From: Paenibacillus tritici
Lineage (GTDB): Bacteria; Bacillota; Bacilli; Paenibacillales; Paenibacillaceae
DNA: 64,000 nucleotides
Assembly (NCBI RefSeq): GCF_013204885.1
Contig: NZ_JABMKX010000017.1
Coordinates: 1 to 64,000, forward strand
Reading direction: 5' to 3'
Made by a program: the position numbers and the translations under genes
In this document: positions 53,191 through 61,967 of the stretch, piece after piece
How positions within the stretch are numbered: the stretch's first letter is position 1
Layout: every line of letters starts with the position of its first letter
The notes under the pieces: model-generated
The model's input: the letters and a program-made list of their open reading frames with translations, nothing else
The model's database searches: none
What the model was told of the DNA's origin: nothing

Positions 53191-53276
53191 CTCCGATTTA
53201 TATTTTATTATCCAAATGATAGATTAGTTGCTAACGCCCTAGTGGCTCCCTTCTAATCTGTATGTTACAATACAAC

Positions 53277-53295
53277 TACGTCAAAAACTGTCGTA
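53277..53295. promoter_or_regulatory. Inverted repeat, likely operator of the WYL regulator
   Basis: TACGTCA-AAAAC-TGTCGTA: two 7-bp arms matching at 6 of 7 positions. It lies 15 bp upstream of the WYL regulator start and within the control region shared with the UvrA paralogue. Confidence 0.6.
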
Positions 53296-53309
53296 ATTGG
53301 AGGGCGTTT

Positions 53310-54215
53310 ATGAACGAGCGGAGATTAACCATGATGCGGATCATCGACTCCCGAAAGAAGTTTACGGCCCGTGAGCTGGCAGAACGCTTTAACGTATCGG
53401 TTCGGACCATCCAGCGCGACCTGGATTACCTGCAGCAAATCGGTTTTCCGCTATACAGCAAGCAAGGAGCTCATGGCGGATACCGGGCGCTGGAGAACCG
53501 TATTTTGCCTCCGTTGCAGTTAACCCGCAGCGAGGCGCTCGGCTTGTTTCTGATGCTTGAAATACTGGAGAGGGTGCCCGACTTCCCGTTTGATGCGATT
53601 CGCTCCCACCTGTCCGTGCAATATTACGGGAGCTTGCCTTCTGATGTGCAGACGAACATTGATGAGATGCGCAGCCACATTTCCTTCCGCATGATTCACC
53701 TATCTGAGCCTGCACCCTGGACGACGGAAATTTTGGAGGCAGCGATTACCAAGCAGGAAATCCGGATCGTCTATAGGTCCTCCACAGGGGAGAAGGAGCA
53801 CATATTGTATCCCTTCGGCTTATATTTCGAAAACGGATATTGGTACATGCCAGCTCGTAACGGGGATAAGGTGCTCCTCTTTCGGGTGGACCGGATTCAA
53901 AACGTGGAGAGGACTGGCCCGGTTGATCCCGAAGTTCCTTCCCTCACCGAATGGATGCAAACTCCCGAGAACCGTGAGACAGCCGAGGTGTTGCTTCGGT
54001 TTTCCCCTTTTGGGGCGCGCCTCGCCAAAGACACCCCTTTTTTTAATACGGTTACGGACGGTCATTGGAGCGGTCCGGTTCCGCTAGAAGAGTTCCCATT
54101 TACGGCCCGGATGCTTATCCGCTTCGGCCCCGATGTACGGGTGCTATCCCCACCCCGGCTGAGAGATATGGTGCTCCAGCTCTTGCGGGAGAGCATGGAT
54201 CAGTACAAGGAATAA
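53310..54215 (+). CDS. YafY/DeoR-type HTH-WYL transcriptional regulator
   Basis: 301 residues. N-terminal HTH_11: MMRIIDSRKKFTARELAERFNVSVRTIQRDLDYL, followed by the wing with QGAHGGYRAL. A central WYL domain covers EIRIVYRSSTGEKEHILYPFGLYFENGYWYMPAR, and a WCX-like C-terminal part is present. GGAGGG at 53299 fits the ATG at 53310; the frame is open from 53262. Divergent from the UvrA paralogue, with an imperfect palindrome near its own start, which suggests auto-regulation and control of that gene, perhaps in response to DNA or ligand stress. Confidence 0.9.
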   Translation: MNERRLTMMRIIDSRKKFTARELAERFNVSVRTIQRDLDYLQQIGFPLYSKQGAHGGYRALENRILPPLQLTRSEALGLFLMLEILERVPDFPFDAIRSHLSVQYYGSLPSDVQTNIDEMRSHISFRMIHLSEPAPWTTEILEAAITKQEIRIVYRSSTGEKEHILYPFGLYFENGYWYMPARNGDKVLLFRVDRIQNVERTGPVDPEVPSLTEWMQTPENRETAEVLLRFSPFGARLAKDTPFFNTVTDGHWSGPVPLEEFPFTARMLIRFGPDVRVLSPPRLRDMVLQLLRESMDQYKE

Positions 54216-54217
54216 GC

Positions 54218-54250
54218 AAAAAACACTCCCATGATGGGGAGTGTTTTTTA
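54218..54250 (+). terminator. Intrinsic terminator of the WYL regulator gene
   Basis: AAAAAACACTCCC, loop ATGATG, GGGAGTGTTTTTT: perfect stem, bidirectional in form (the convergent acetyltransferase fusion gene ends at 54304). Confidence 0.93.
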
Positions 54251-54303
54251 CATGCTTTGAGGGAAAATCACACTTTTCTTATGAAAAAGTATCAGTAAGG
54301 GTG

Positions 54304-56049
54304 TTACTGCGCAGATAACAGGAAGGCGGGCTCCAGATGGTGAACTCCCTTAGGAGAGTAACCCAGCGCTGAACTTACACCGCACAGATCAGCCAGCAGA
54401 TAGAGGATGCTCAGCCACATCTCGGTTCCTTGCAGACCGGTGTCCTGCTGCTGCGATAGCTGGAAGGCGAAGCCGCGATCCGGTACCCAGTATCCCAGCA
54501 CCTCGCCGAGCATGTTCTCCGCCCAGGCGCGGATCTCTGCCCGGCGGTAATCGGTCTGCTTCAGGCACAGCCAGAGCGGATGGACGACATCCAGCACGTT
54601 GCACGCATTGAGTACTTCTGCGCGGAAGAACCGGCGGTCCCTGCTGTGGGCCAGAACAGTATCAATGCTTCGCTCTGGATACGGCAGCGGCAGGCCGAAC
54701 TGGGCGTAAGTCGCGCGGGTCAGCCGGTAGAAGCCGTTCACCGGCTGCAGCCAGCCTTCCTCCGCAGTAGGCTGGCCCCATAGCCCTGAGTCCCGGCGGC
54801 AATGCGTCGCCAGCCAGCCGAACAGATCATCGGGCCGTTTGCGGGAGCCGAAGGTCTTCAGGTTGTGGTACAGACCCGTGGCGTAGCAGTCAATCCAGTC
54901 CCCTCCGCCCCAGGCATTCTTCTCCCAAGGCAGTTCATTAAGCTGCTGATAGAGCTTGGGGGTATCCATATTCTCGACAACCGCAACGGGGAAGGGCAGA
55001 GCAGAATCCAGCACCTCAAGCGCATAACCTACAGCGAGCAGATGATAACGCGAGAGATGGTCGGTTAACAGCTCCGGCCGGTCTTCCGGTCCGGGCGGCG
55101 ACCACGGGTCGGGCAGCAGCCCTGTCCCGGCATCCTGGAATCCCTGCAAGGTAGTGACCAATTCGGCCTGCGTCCAGCCCGGCGGCAGGCTGCCGAACAT
55201 CGCTGCAATCTCCACCGCATCACAGTAAGCACGGACGGTCCGCTTATATCCCGGCCGGTCCCTGAACAGCTTCTCCCCCTCCGTATTTTCGGAGTAGTAC
55301 TCCAGCAGGGGAACAAGCTGCTCCTGGACCTGTCTGCCGAAATCCGCGAGCTGTAGCCCGAGCCTGCTGGAAGCCGGGGCCGCGCCAGCAACCGGCTGTG
55401 CTCCTCCCCCATGATCCTCCGTTGTCATCGCTGAATCCTCCTTAGCTTCCATAATCTCCGCCGTTGCTGCTGCATCCCCGGCCAGCCGGGTGCGGATTAC
55501 CCTTGCGGGGTTGCCGCCAACTATGCTGTAAGGCGGCACCTCTCTGGTAACTATGGCACCGGCAGCAATAATACTGTGCGAACCGATCCGCACCCCGTCC
55601 AGAATAACAGCATTGGCCCCAATCCATACATCGTCCCCGATGATAATCCCTTTGACCGTACAGGGCTGGCGGAAGACCGGGATATCCGCCGAAGCGAAGC
55701 CGTGGTTGAAGCCATACATACTGGCATGGGAAGCAATCCTGACCCCGTCGCCCATGGTAATATCGCCTGACAATACACTGTAGCTGTTGAGGGAGCAGTC
55801 GCTGCCCATGATCAGCCGGGCGCTGCGGACAACCGCTCCCCCGGCAATATAACTCCGGTCGCCCATCTGAAGCTTATCCGGCAAGACAACCGCCTGCGGC
55901 GAGACGTAACAGGACTCCCCGAAGGTGCAGGGGTATTCCGCAGCAAGCTGCTGCTGGTACTGGATTTGCTCCGGGCGCTCCTGTGCCGACGGGCCGATCC
56001 AGGGCATATAATCCAGCGCCTTCCGTGAGGCGGGTAAGGGTTCATACAT
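54304..56049 (-). CDS. Hexapeptide acetyltransferase fused to an alpha-helical toroid-like domain
   Basis: 581 residues in two parts. Residues about 35-190 are a left-handed beta-helix of the maltose/galactoside O-acetyltransferase type, with hexapeptide repeats (for example VWIGANAVILDGVRIGSHSIIAAGAIVTREVPPYSIVGGNPARVI) and the catalytic-type His in SMYGFNHGF. After an Ala/Gly-rich linker (195-225), residues about 230-580 are helical with W/Y-rich segments (GGGDWIDCYATGLYHNL, YAQFGLPLPYPERSIDTVL). These recall alpha/alpha-toroid domains of glycan lyases or prenyltransferase-like proteins. The two domains may modify and bind a saccharide. No signal peptide. AGAATCAGATG-type weak start region with GGAGAG upstream. 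Divergent AraC regulator at 56211. Confidence 0.82.
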   Translation of the reverse strand: MYEPLPASRKALDYMPWIGPSAQERPEQIQYQQQLAAEYPCTFGESCYVSPQAVVLPDKLQMGDRSYIAGGAVVRSARLIMGSDCSLNSYSVLSGDITMGDGVRIASHASMYGFNHGFASADIPVFRQPCTVKGIIIGDDVWIGANAVILDGVRIGSHSIIAAGAIVTREVPPYSIVGGNPARVIRTRLAGDAAATAEIMEAKEDSAMTTEDHGGGAQPVAGAAPASSRLGLQLADFGRQVQEQLVPLLEYYSENTEGEKLFRDRPGYKRTVRAYCDAVEIAAMFGSLPPGWTQAELVTTLQGFQDAGTGLLPDPWSPPGPEDRPELLTDHLSRYHLLAVGYALEVLDSALPFPVAVVENMDTPKLYQQLNELPWEKNAWGGGDWIDCYATGLYHNLKTFGSRKRPDDLFGWLATHCRRDSGLWGQPTAEEGWLQPVNGFYRLTRATYAQFGLPLPYPERSIDTVLAHSRDRRFFRAEVLNACNVLDVVHPLWLCLKQTDYRRAEIRAWAENMLGEVLGYWVPDRGFAFQLSQQQDTGLQGTEMWLSILYLLADLCGVSSALGYSPKGVHHLEPAFLLSAQ

Positions 56050-56210
56050 CTGATTCTCTCCTTCATTATTGAGGTCGTTGATTCCCTAAGTGTAGCAGCC
56101 TTGGGAGGGCGGAAACATGGCATAAAGACCATGACTTGCTTGTCAAAAACGCTTCCGTCTTCTATGCTAATTCCAAGAATGACAGTCCGAACGGAAGGGG
56201 GGAGCCGGAG

Positions 56211-57044
56211 GTGGAGAAGGTTCTGCAGAACCTGGCTATAGATATTCACTGGATTCACGATAAAATCACCTTCCCGCACTGGAGTGACATCCGCCAGAAT
56301 ATGAACGTGCACAGCTTGTACTGGATTCAGGAGGGGGAGGGTGTCTTTCGTACGGACGATGAGCACCCGGTCTCGCCGGGTATGCTGTTCTATCTGCGGC
56401 CGGGGCTGTCCATGGAGATGAAGAGCGGAAGTGCACAGCCACTGCGGATCACGATGATCCTGCTCTCGCTCTATACCTTATCGCCTTCTGCGGATAACCG
56501 GGGCAGGGTAGAGCCGCTGGAGGTGCTGCCGCTGCCCTTCCTGGTGAAGCCGGGGAAGGAGCAGGGAAAACAGCTAAGCCTGTTGTTCCACCGGATTGCT
56601 GCCGACTGGGTCCCCGCAAGCACGGGAAGCCAGCTCATGACGCAATCGCTGCTCTATCAGCTACTGAACGAATTGCTTCAGGCCGAGGCTCATGCCCACC
56701 CTGACCGGGGGCAGGGGTACGAGCTGTTTTTACGGATCAAGGATGATCTGGAACGGCGCTATAGTGACCCCTTGCATATTCATGATCTGGCGGTGCGCTA
56801 CGGGATATCCTCCTCGTATTTACGCAGTCTTTTTCAGCAATATCTGCACCAGAGTCCCAAGGTTTATCTAAGTGAAATCCGCTATGAGCATGCGAAGAAG
56901 CTGCTGCTGTACACCAGATTGACCTTGAAGGAGATTGCGGCCGCCTGCGGGTACAGCGATGAATTTCATTTCAGCAAAGCCTTCAAGCAGCTCGGCGGAC
57001 AGCCGCCGTCTGTGATCCGCACCCGAAGTGACGGGCAGGGCTAA
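56211..57044 (+). CDS. AraC family transcriptional regulator (cupin + HTH)
   Basis: 277 residues. The N-terminal cupin-like sensing domain includes VHSLYWIQEGEGVFRTDDEHPVSPGMLFYLRPG. The C-terminal HTH pair is IHDLAVRYGISSSYLRSLFQQY and LKEIAAACGYSDEFHFSKAFKQ. The frame is open from a TTG at 56136, but AGGGGGGAG supports GTG at 56211. It is divergent from the acetyltransferase fusion gene, its most obvious target. Confidence 0.88.
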   Translation: MEKVLQNLAIDIHWIHDKITFPHWSDIRQNMNVHSLYWIQEGEGVFRTDDEHPVSPGMLFYLRPGLSMEMKSGSAQPLRITMILLSLYTLSPSADNRGRVEPLEVLPLPFLVKPGKEQGKQLSLLFHRIAADWVPASTGSQLMTQSLLYQLLNELLQAEAHAHPDRGQGYELFLRIKDDLERRYSDPLHIHDLAVRYGISSSYLRSLFQQYLHQSPKVYLSEIRYEHAKKLLLYTRLTLKEIAAACGYSDEFHFSKAFKQLGGQPPSVIRTRSDGQG

Positions 57045-57561
57045 GAATGTTCTGATCCGGGGGCCGGACAGGTATGGGATAGACCGTGTTACACATACTA
57101 ACCGGATGGAATGGAATGGGAGAGACCTGATGTAACATTGCGCTGAGCAGTTAGCGGGAGTGAAAAACGGGTAAATAACTATAATGTGCCGCAGGTTGCC
57201 CTTTGGTGTGATGGTCCGCTTAAATTTGAAATAAAAATGTTGAAGAACTCCGCCACTGTGATATAATTATCCGGTTGGCCTTATGGACTAAGAAGTGAAC
57301 AAGGCTGCAAGTGATGTCAGGTAATATGAATGTCAAAATCGCAGCAAAACGAAGGATTTCAGTGTAATGAAGTGAATTCAAGAGTATTAATGGAGAAAAC
57401 CGCAGATTTTACACGGAACAACTCATTTTTTGTCGGATTTTATTGATTTATTGAGAAAGTTTCTGTATAATCAGCGTTGTTGATTTTTCATAGGATGTAG
57501 CCTGTTCCAGAGCAGCAAGGCTAATAACTAATAACTTAAGCAAAATTAGGGGGTTATTAAT
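57045..57561 (+). promoter_or_regulatory. Long leader with two sigma-A promoters before the spermidine operon
   Basis: Promoter P1: TTGAAG at 57240-57245, 16 bp, TATAAT at 57262-57267. Promoter P2: TTGATT at 57443-57448, 17 bp, TATAAT at 57466-57471. P1 would give a leader of about 290 nt, P2 one of about 85 nt. I see no named riboswitch. A possible 18-codon frame (57314-57370) in the long leader has no binding site. Upstream of P1 (57045-57239) nothing was recognised. Confidence 0.65.
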
Positions 57562-58761
57562 TTGGGAAAAGCGTTAATTATTGGCGCTGGCGGTGTAGCG
57601 AGCGTTGTTGTTCATAAATGCTGCCAGAACCCGGATGTATTCGAAGAGATCTGCATTGCCAGCCGTACGGTGTCGAAATGCGATGCGCTCAAGGAGAAGC
57701 TGGACGGGGGCCTGACGAAGATTTCTACGGCCAAGCTGGATGCTGACAACACGGAAGAAGTCATTGAGCTGATCAAGAGCTTCCAGCCGGATGTCGTGAT
57801 TAATGTGGCTCTCCCTTACCAGGATCTGACGATCATGGATGCCTGCCTGGCTACCGGAGTGCATTATGTAGATACAGCCAACTACGAACCGCAGGATACC
57901 GCGAAGTTTGAATATTCCTGGCAGTGGGCGTACAAGGAACGGTTCGAGAAGGCCGGAATTACGGCGCTGCTCGGCAGCGGTTTTGACCCTGGCGTAACCG
58001 GTGTGTTCACGGCTTATGCGCAGAAGCATTATTTTGACGAGATTCATACGATTGATATTGTGGATGCGAATGCGGGCGACCATGGTTATCCGTTTGCCAC
58101 CAACTTCAATCCCGAGATTAATATCCGCGAGATCACAGCGAACGGACGTTACTTCGAGAATGGCGAGTGGATTGAGACGCCGCCGCTGTCCGAGAAGAAG
58201 GTATACGATCTCCCGGAGATCGGTCCGAAGGATATCTACCTGCTGTACCATGAAGAGCTGGAATCCCTGGCTGTGAATATCCCTGGCGTGAAAAAAATCC
58301 GCTTCTGGATGACCTTCTCGCAGAACTACCTGACGCACCTGAAGGTGCTTGAGAATGTCGGCATGACTTCGATTGAGCCGATTAATTATGAAGGTAAAGA
58401 GATTATTCCGTTGCAGTTCCTGAAGGCTATTCTGCCTGACCCGGCTTCCCTGGGACCAAGAACCAAAGGTAAAACGAACATTGGCTGTATCATTCAAGGT
58501 ACCAAAGACGGTCAGCCCAAAACCTATTATGTCTACAATGTCTGCGATCACGAAGAGTGCTACAGAGAGGTTGGCTCCCAGGCCATTTCCTACACTACCG
58601 GCGTTCCTGCAATGATCGGGGCTATGATGATTATCAAAGGCATCTGGAACAAACCCGGCGTACACAACATCGAAGAGTTCGATCCCGATCCATTCATGGA
58701 TGCCCTTAATAAACACGGTCTGCCTTGGCAAGAAGATTTCTCGCCGACGCTGCTGGATTAA
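57562..58761 (+). CDS. Carboxynorspermidine/carboxyspermidine dehydrogenase (saccharopine dehydrogenase family)
   Basis: 399 residues. N-terminal Rossmann motif ALIIGAGGVASVVVHKC, then IASRTVSKCDALKEKL, FQPDVVINVALPYQDLTIMDACL, and GFDPGVTGVFTAYAQKH, typical of the CASDH branch. It condenses putrescine (or diaminopropane) with aspartate semialdehyde using NADPH, giving carboxy(nor)spermidine. TTG start behind AGGGGG. The decarboxylase follows after 11 bp. This is the aspartate-semialdehyde route that replaces AdoMet-dependent spermidine synthase in many Firmicutes. Confidence 0.94.
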   Translation: MGKALIIGAGGVASVVVHKCCQNPDVFEEICIASRTVSKCDALKEKLDGGLTKISTAKLDADNTEEVIELIKSFQPDVVINVALPYQDLTIMDACLATGVHYVDTANYEPQDTAKFEYSWQWAYKERFEKAGITALLGSGFDPGVTGVFTAYAQKHYFDEIHTIDIVDANAGDHGYPFATNFNPEINIREITANGRYFENGEWIETPPLSEKKVYDLPEIGPKDIYLLYHEELESLAVNIPGVKKIRFWMTFSQNYLTHLKVLENVGMTSIEPINYEGKEIIPLQFLKAILPDPASLGPRTKGKTNIGCIIQGTKDGQPKTYYVYNVCDHEECYREVGSQAISYTTGVPAMIGAMMIIKGIWNKPGVHNIEEFDPDPFMDALNKHGLPWQEDFSPTLLD

Positions 58762-58772
58762 GGCGCGAGATC

Positions 58773-59924
58773 ATGAAGAATACGGATATAGATATTGATA
58801 TCAGCACACTGCCGTCACCTGCCTATCTCGTGGACGAGCGTCTGCTGACGAAGAACCTGGAGACCCTTAATTATGTGCAGGAGAAGAGCGGAGCGAAGAT
58901 TCTTCTTGCGCAAAAAGGCTTCTCCATGCACTCCATGTACCCGCTTGTAGGCAAATACCTGCATGGCGTAACCTCCAGCTCCCTGTTTGAAGCCCGCCTG
59001 GGCTTCGAGGAGATGGGCAAAGAGGTCCATGTCTATGCACCGGCTTATGTGGACCGCGAGTTCGATGAGCTGCTTCGCTACAGCGACCACATGGTATTCA
59101 ACTCGTTCGATCAGTGGAGCCGGTTCAAAGAGCGGGTGCAGAACGCACCGAAGAAGATCAGCTGCGGCATTCGCGTCAATCCGGAATATTCCGAGATTGA
59201 AGTGCCGCTGTATGACCCTTGCTACAACTTCTCCCGTATGGGCGTAACCCTGCCGAACTTCCGGCCGGATGAGCTGGACGGTATTGACGGGCTGCATTTC
59301 CACACGATGTGCGAGCAGAACTCGGACACGCTGGAGCGTACGCTTAAGGTGGTAGAAGAGAAGTTCGGCCCGTATCTGCACGGAATGAAATGGCTGAACT
59401 TCGGCGGCGGTCACCACATTACCCGTCCTGATTATGATCTGGAGACGCTGATCAAGTGCATTCTGCATATGAAGGAAACCTACAATGTGGAGATCTATCT
59501 GGAGCCGGGCGAAGCGATTGCCCTTAACACGGGATACCTGGTGGCGACTGTACTCGACACGATGCATAACGGTATGGATATTGCGATTCTCGATACCTCC
59601 GCGGAATGCCATATGCCGGATGTGCTGGCGATGCCTTACCGTCCGGGCATTATCGGTGCCGGAATGCCGGGCGAATTCGCGCATACGTACAGACTTGGCG
59701 GCATGACCTGCCTGGCGGGGGATGTCATCGGCGATTATTCCTTCCCGGAGCCGCTCAAATACGGCGACAAGCTGATCTTCACCGACATGGCGCATTACTC
59801 CATGGTGAAGAACCACATGTTCAACGGCGTGAATCTGCCCGCTATTGCTTCTTATAATGAAGAAGAAGGCATCAAGGTGATCCGCGAGTTTGAATACAGT
59901 GACTTTAGCGGCCGGTTGTCATAA
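58773..59924 (+). CDS. nspC: Carboxynorspermidine/carboxyspermidine decarboxylase
   Basis: 383 residues of the fold III (alanine-racemase-like) PLP family. The PLP lysine is in KILLAQKGFSM near residue 48; HFHTMCEQ, NFGGGHHITR (phosphate-binding glycines) and LEPGEAIAL follow; the C-terminal DTSAECHMPDVLAMPYRP carries the Cys/Asp active-site segment. It decarboxylates carboxyspermidine to spermidine. The ATG at 58773 has only a weak AAGGCG site, so translation probably depends on coupling to the upstream gene. The operon ends at a clean terminator. Confidence 0.94.
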   Translation: MKNTDIDIDISTLPSPAYLVDERLLTKNLETLNYVQEKSGAKILLAQKGFSMHSMYPLVGKYLHGVTSSSLFEARLGFEEMGKEVHVYAPAYVDREFDELLRYSDHMVFNSFDQWSRFKERVQNAPKKISCGIRVNPEYSEIEVPLYDPCYNFSRMGVTLPNFRPDELDGIDGLHFHTMCEQNSDTLERTLKVVEEKFGPYLHGMKWLNFGGGHHITRPDYDLETLIKCILHMKETYNVEIYLEPGEAIALNTGYLVATVLDTMHNGMDIAILDTSAECHMPDVLAMPYRPGIIGAGMPGEFAHTYRLGGMTCLAGDVIGDYSFPEPLKYGDKLIFTDMAHYSMVKNHMFNGVNLPAIASYNEEEGIKVIREFEYSDFSGRLS

Positions 59925-59931
59925 AATATAG

Positions 59932-59967
59932 AAGCGCCCCTTCAGCTTTGGCTGTTGGGGCGCTTTT
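59932..59967 (+). terminator. Intrinsic terminator of the spermidine operon
   Basis: AAGCGCCCC pairs with GGGGCGCTT (59957-59965), followed by TTG; loop of 16 bp. Confidence 0.9.
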
Positions 59968-59996
59968 GTGTGTGGTGCGGATGATATAGGGGCAAT

Positions 59997-60175
59997 ATGC
60001 TGCAGAAAAGGCAACAATGCTGCTGCTGATCCGCCCGTCTGCTTGGATTCCTGCACATAATACAACATTGCTGCTGCTGTGGTCTGCCAACCTGCTGATT
60101 ATCCTGCAAAATGTGCAACAATACCCAGATTAGGTTCCTGACTAGTTAGAAATCCTGCAATCCGTGCAACAATTA
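59997..60175. repeat. Degenerate 51-bp repeats (CCTGCA...GCAACAAT family), 4 units
   Basis: CAACA motifs start at 60012, 60063, 60116 and 60167, with spacings 51, 53 and 51 bp. Each is preceded by a CTGCA 5-11 bp upstream. GCTGCTGCTG follows the first two. Single or paired copies are also at 43424/43475 and near 50868. The gap to the next gene holds nothing else. Confidence 0.75.
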
Positions 60176-60240
60176 GTAGGTTATATCACCATACCTGTTC
60201 CTGTTCTGCTCTTAGACTCTTAGATCAGCGAAAGCGATGC

Positions 60241-61779
60241 TTACTTCGAGCTGATCGCAATTCTGCCCTCCTGCGGCAGCCATTCGACCTTCGCCCCCAG
60301 CTGTTCGCTGATGAAGCGCAGCGGCAGATAGACCGTACCGTTAACTACAAACGGTGGCGTGGGTAGAGGGATACTTTTACCATTCACGGTTGTCGCTCCG
60401 GTCACGGTGTTGATGACGATGGATAATGGAGATTTGTCAGCAGCGGTGCCGGTAATGGTGACTACCTTGTCCATGGAATATCCGACAGTCGCGCCCATCT
60501 TGCTGAACAGCGAACGCAGCGGAATGAAGTTCAGGCTGCTCCGGGTGATGACACCGTTCGTGAAGGCGATGGATTCGCCGTTCAGGGTAACGGAGATCGG
60601 CTGCTGCATGGGGACAGGTTCTTTATAGCTGAATTCATAGGTGCCGTATCCGAGCTCCGCGTCTTTGTTCACGCCCCAGCCCCAGAGCGTGCCGTCCTGC
60701 TTCTGCATAATGATGTGTCTTCCGCCGCCCTGCATCGACTGGATACCCGAAGCAAGCAGGGTGAACTTTGCATTCGGGGACATAAGCTCTGCTGCTATCG
60801 AAGCCGCATAGACCTTGCCGTCTGAGGTCAGGGCGACAATAGATTGTTCAACGATGTAGGCATCGGTCACCTTGCTGATTCCTGAGAAGACAACGGGAAC
60901 GGGTTCATCCTGATAAGTGGTTCCATCCGAATATCCGGTAACCGTGGAGCCCCAGAACCATAGACGGGATTGCACGTCAACCGCGAGCCGGCTGCGCCCA
61001 TTGTTATACAGAGCCCGAATATCCGTTAGGCCGGAAAATGGAGTGGCCGTTACCACTGCCGGGTCACTTTGGGTCTCGGGTTCATATTCATTCTGGACCG
61101 GCCAGGTCCAGACGCTGCCATTTTTGCTGAGCGCATAATTCTGTTCCAGCTGGACAATATCCTTCAGATTGGCAACTGGTTTGAAGGTGGCAAGTTCATC
61201 CATACTGGTCCAGACCGTACCATCCGTCTTCAGGAACAAATAACGCTGCCAGGAGCTAACCTTATTGTTAAGCTTGTTGTTCTCGTAATATTGCGAGACA
61301 GCAGCAACATGGTCTATACCCGGGACTGGTGCGAAGGGGGAGACTGTATTTGTGCCAGGTGACGTTACTGAAGTATATAACGTACCTTCTCCAGTGACTG
61401 CTATGTTACGCCGGTAGCTGCTTTGGACATGGGTTACATTTTTCAATTCCGGTACAGGCGTGACTTCGATGGCCATCGTCCGGGCGTTGGTCTCCCATTT
61501 CCAGACAGAGCCATCCCTCCCGGTAACAAGTGCCCCGTTGTTCCATAGCGGGTAAGAAGCTTGTATTTCACTTACGCCATGTACTTGTGTAGGGACGGAC
61601 TTCGTGCCACCCCAGACCCATAAGGAACCATCCTCCTTAATTAGATGATTGGGTCCATAAGAAGAGATGTCGGAAGCACCTGTACTTGCTGCTGCTGTTG
61701 CAGCCTCGGGAGTCCCAAGAGTCAGACACGCCGTCAAACCCATGACCATACTTAATAGCAGATTTCTTTTTTTCATCAT
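60241..61779 (-). CDS. Secreted RCC1-like repeat protein with C-terminal copper-amine-oxidase-N (stalk) domain
   Basis: 512 residues. Signal peptide: MMKKRNLLLSMVMGLTACLTLG with cleavage near ATA/A at about 30. Residues 40-400 contain about seven repeats of the RCC1/beta-propeller type (NHLIKEDGSLWVWGG, ALVTGRDGSVWKWE, LFLKTDGTVWTS, IIMQKQDGTLWGWGVN). Residues 405-512 are a copper amine oxidase N-terminal-like domain (INFIPLRSLFSKMGATVGYS and YLPLRFISEQLGAKVEW), common in Paenibacillus surface proteins. Extracellular binding or scaffolding role. AGAGGATG precedes tandem ATGs at 61779 and 61776. Confidence 0.9.
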   Translation of the reverse strand: MMKKRNLLLSMVMGLTACLTLGTPEAATAAASTGASDISSYGPNHLIKEDGSLWVWGGTKSVPTQVHGVSEIQASYPLWNNGALVTGRDGSVWKWETNARTMAIEVTPVPELKNVTHVQSSYRRNIAVTGEGTLYTSVTSPGTNTVSPFAPVPGIDHVAAVSQYYENNKLNNKVSSWQRYLFLKTDGTVWTSMDELATFKPVANLKDIVQLEQNYALSKNGSVWTWPVQNEYEPETQSDPAVVTATPFSGLTDIRALYNNGRSRLAVDVQSRLWFWGSTVTGYSDGTTYQDEPVPVVFSGISKVTDAYIVEQSIVALTSDGKVYAASIAAELMSPNAKFTLLASGIQSMQGGGRHIIMQKQDGTLWGWGVNKDAELGYGTYEFSYKEPVPMQQPISVTLNGESIAFTNGVITRSSLNFIPLRSLFSKMGATVGYSMDKVVTITGTAADKSPLSIVINTVTGATTVNGKSIPLPTPPFVVNGTVYLPLRFISEQLGAKVEWLPQEGRIAISSK

Positions 61780-61967
61780 GACATCCTCTACTCTCCATAG
61801 AATATTACTGAAATAGGTAAATATAAGAATATATTTCCTTCCATATAGACGCTGCATGGGCGCGAAAAGTTTCTTTGAAAATAGCAGTTCATAGCAGGCG
61901 CTCCTGTGTTACAATAATTTAGTCTGTTTTTTGGAATTGTCCGTATTTGAGGAGGAAACAAGCGTTA

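Noticed and set aside
57314..57370. 18-codon frame in the spermidine operon leader
   Set aside because: Unlike the leader at 12432, it has no ribosome binding site; kept only as a remark.
57574..58731. 385-residue antisense frame opposite the carboxynorspermidine dehydrogenase
   Set aside because: A shadow of a highly conserved enzyme gene; the 333-residue frame opposite nspC is rejected for the same reason.
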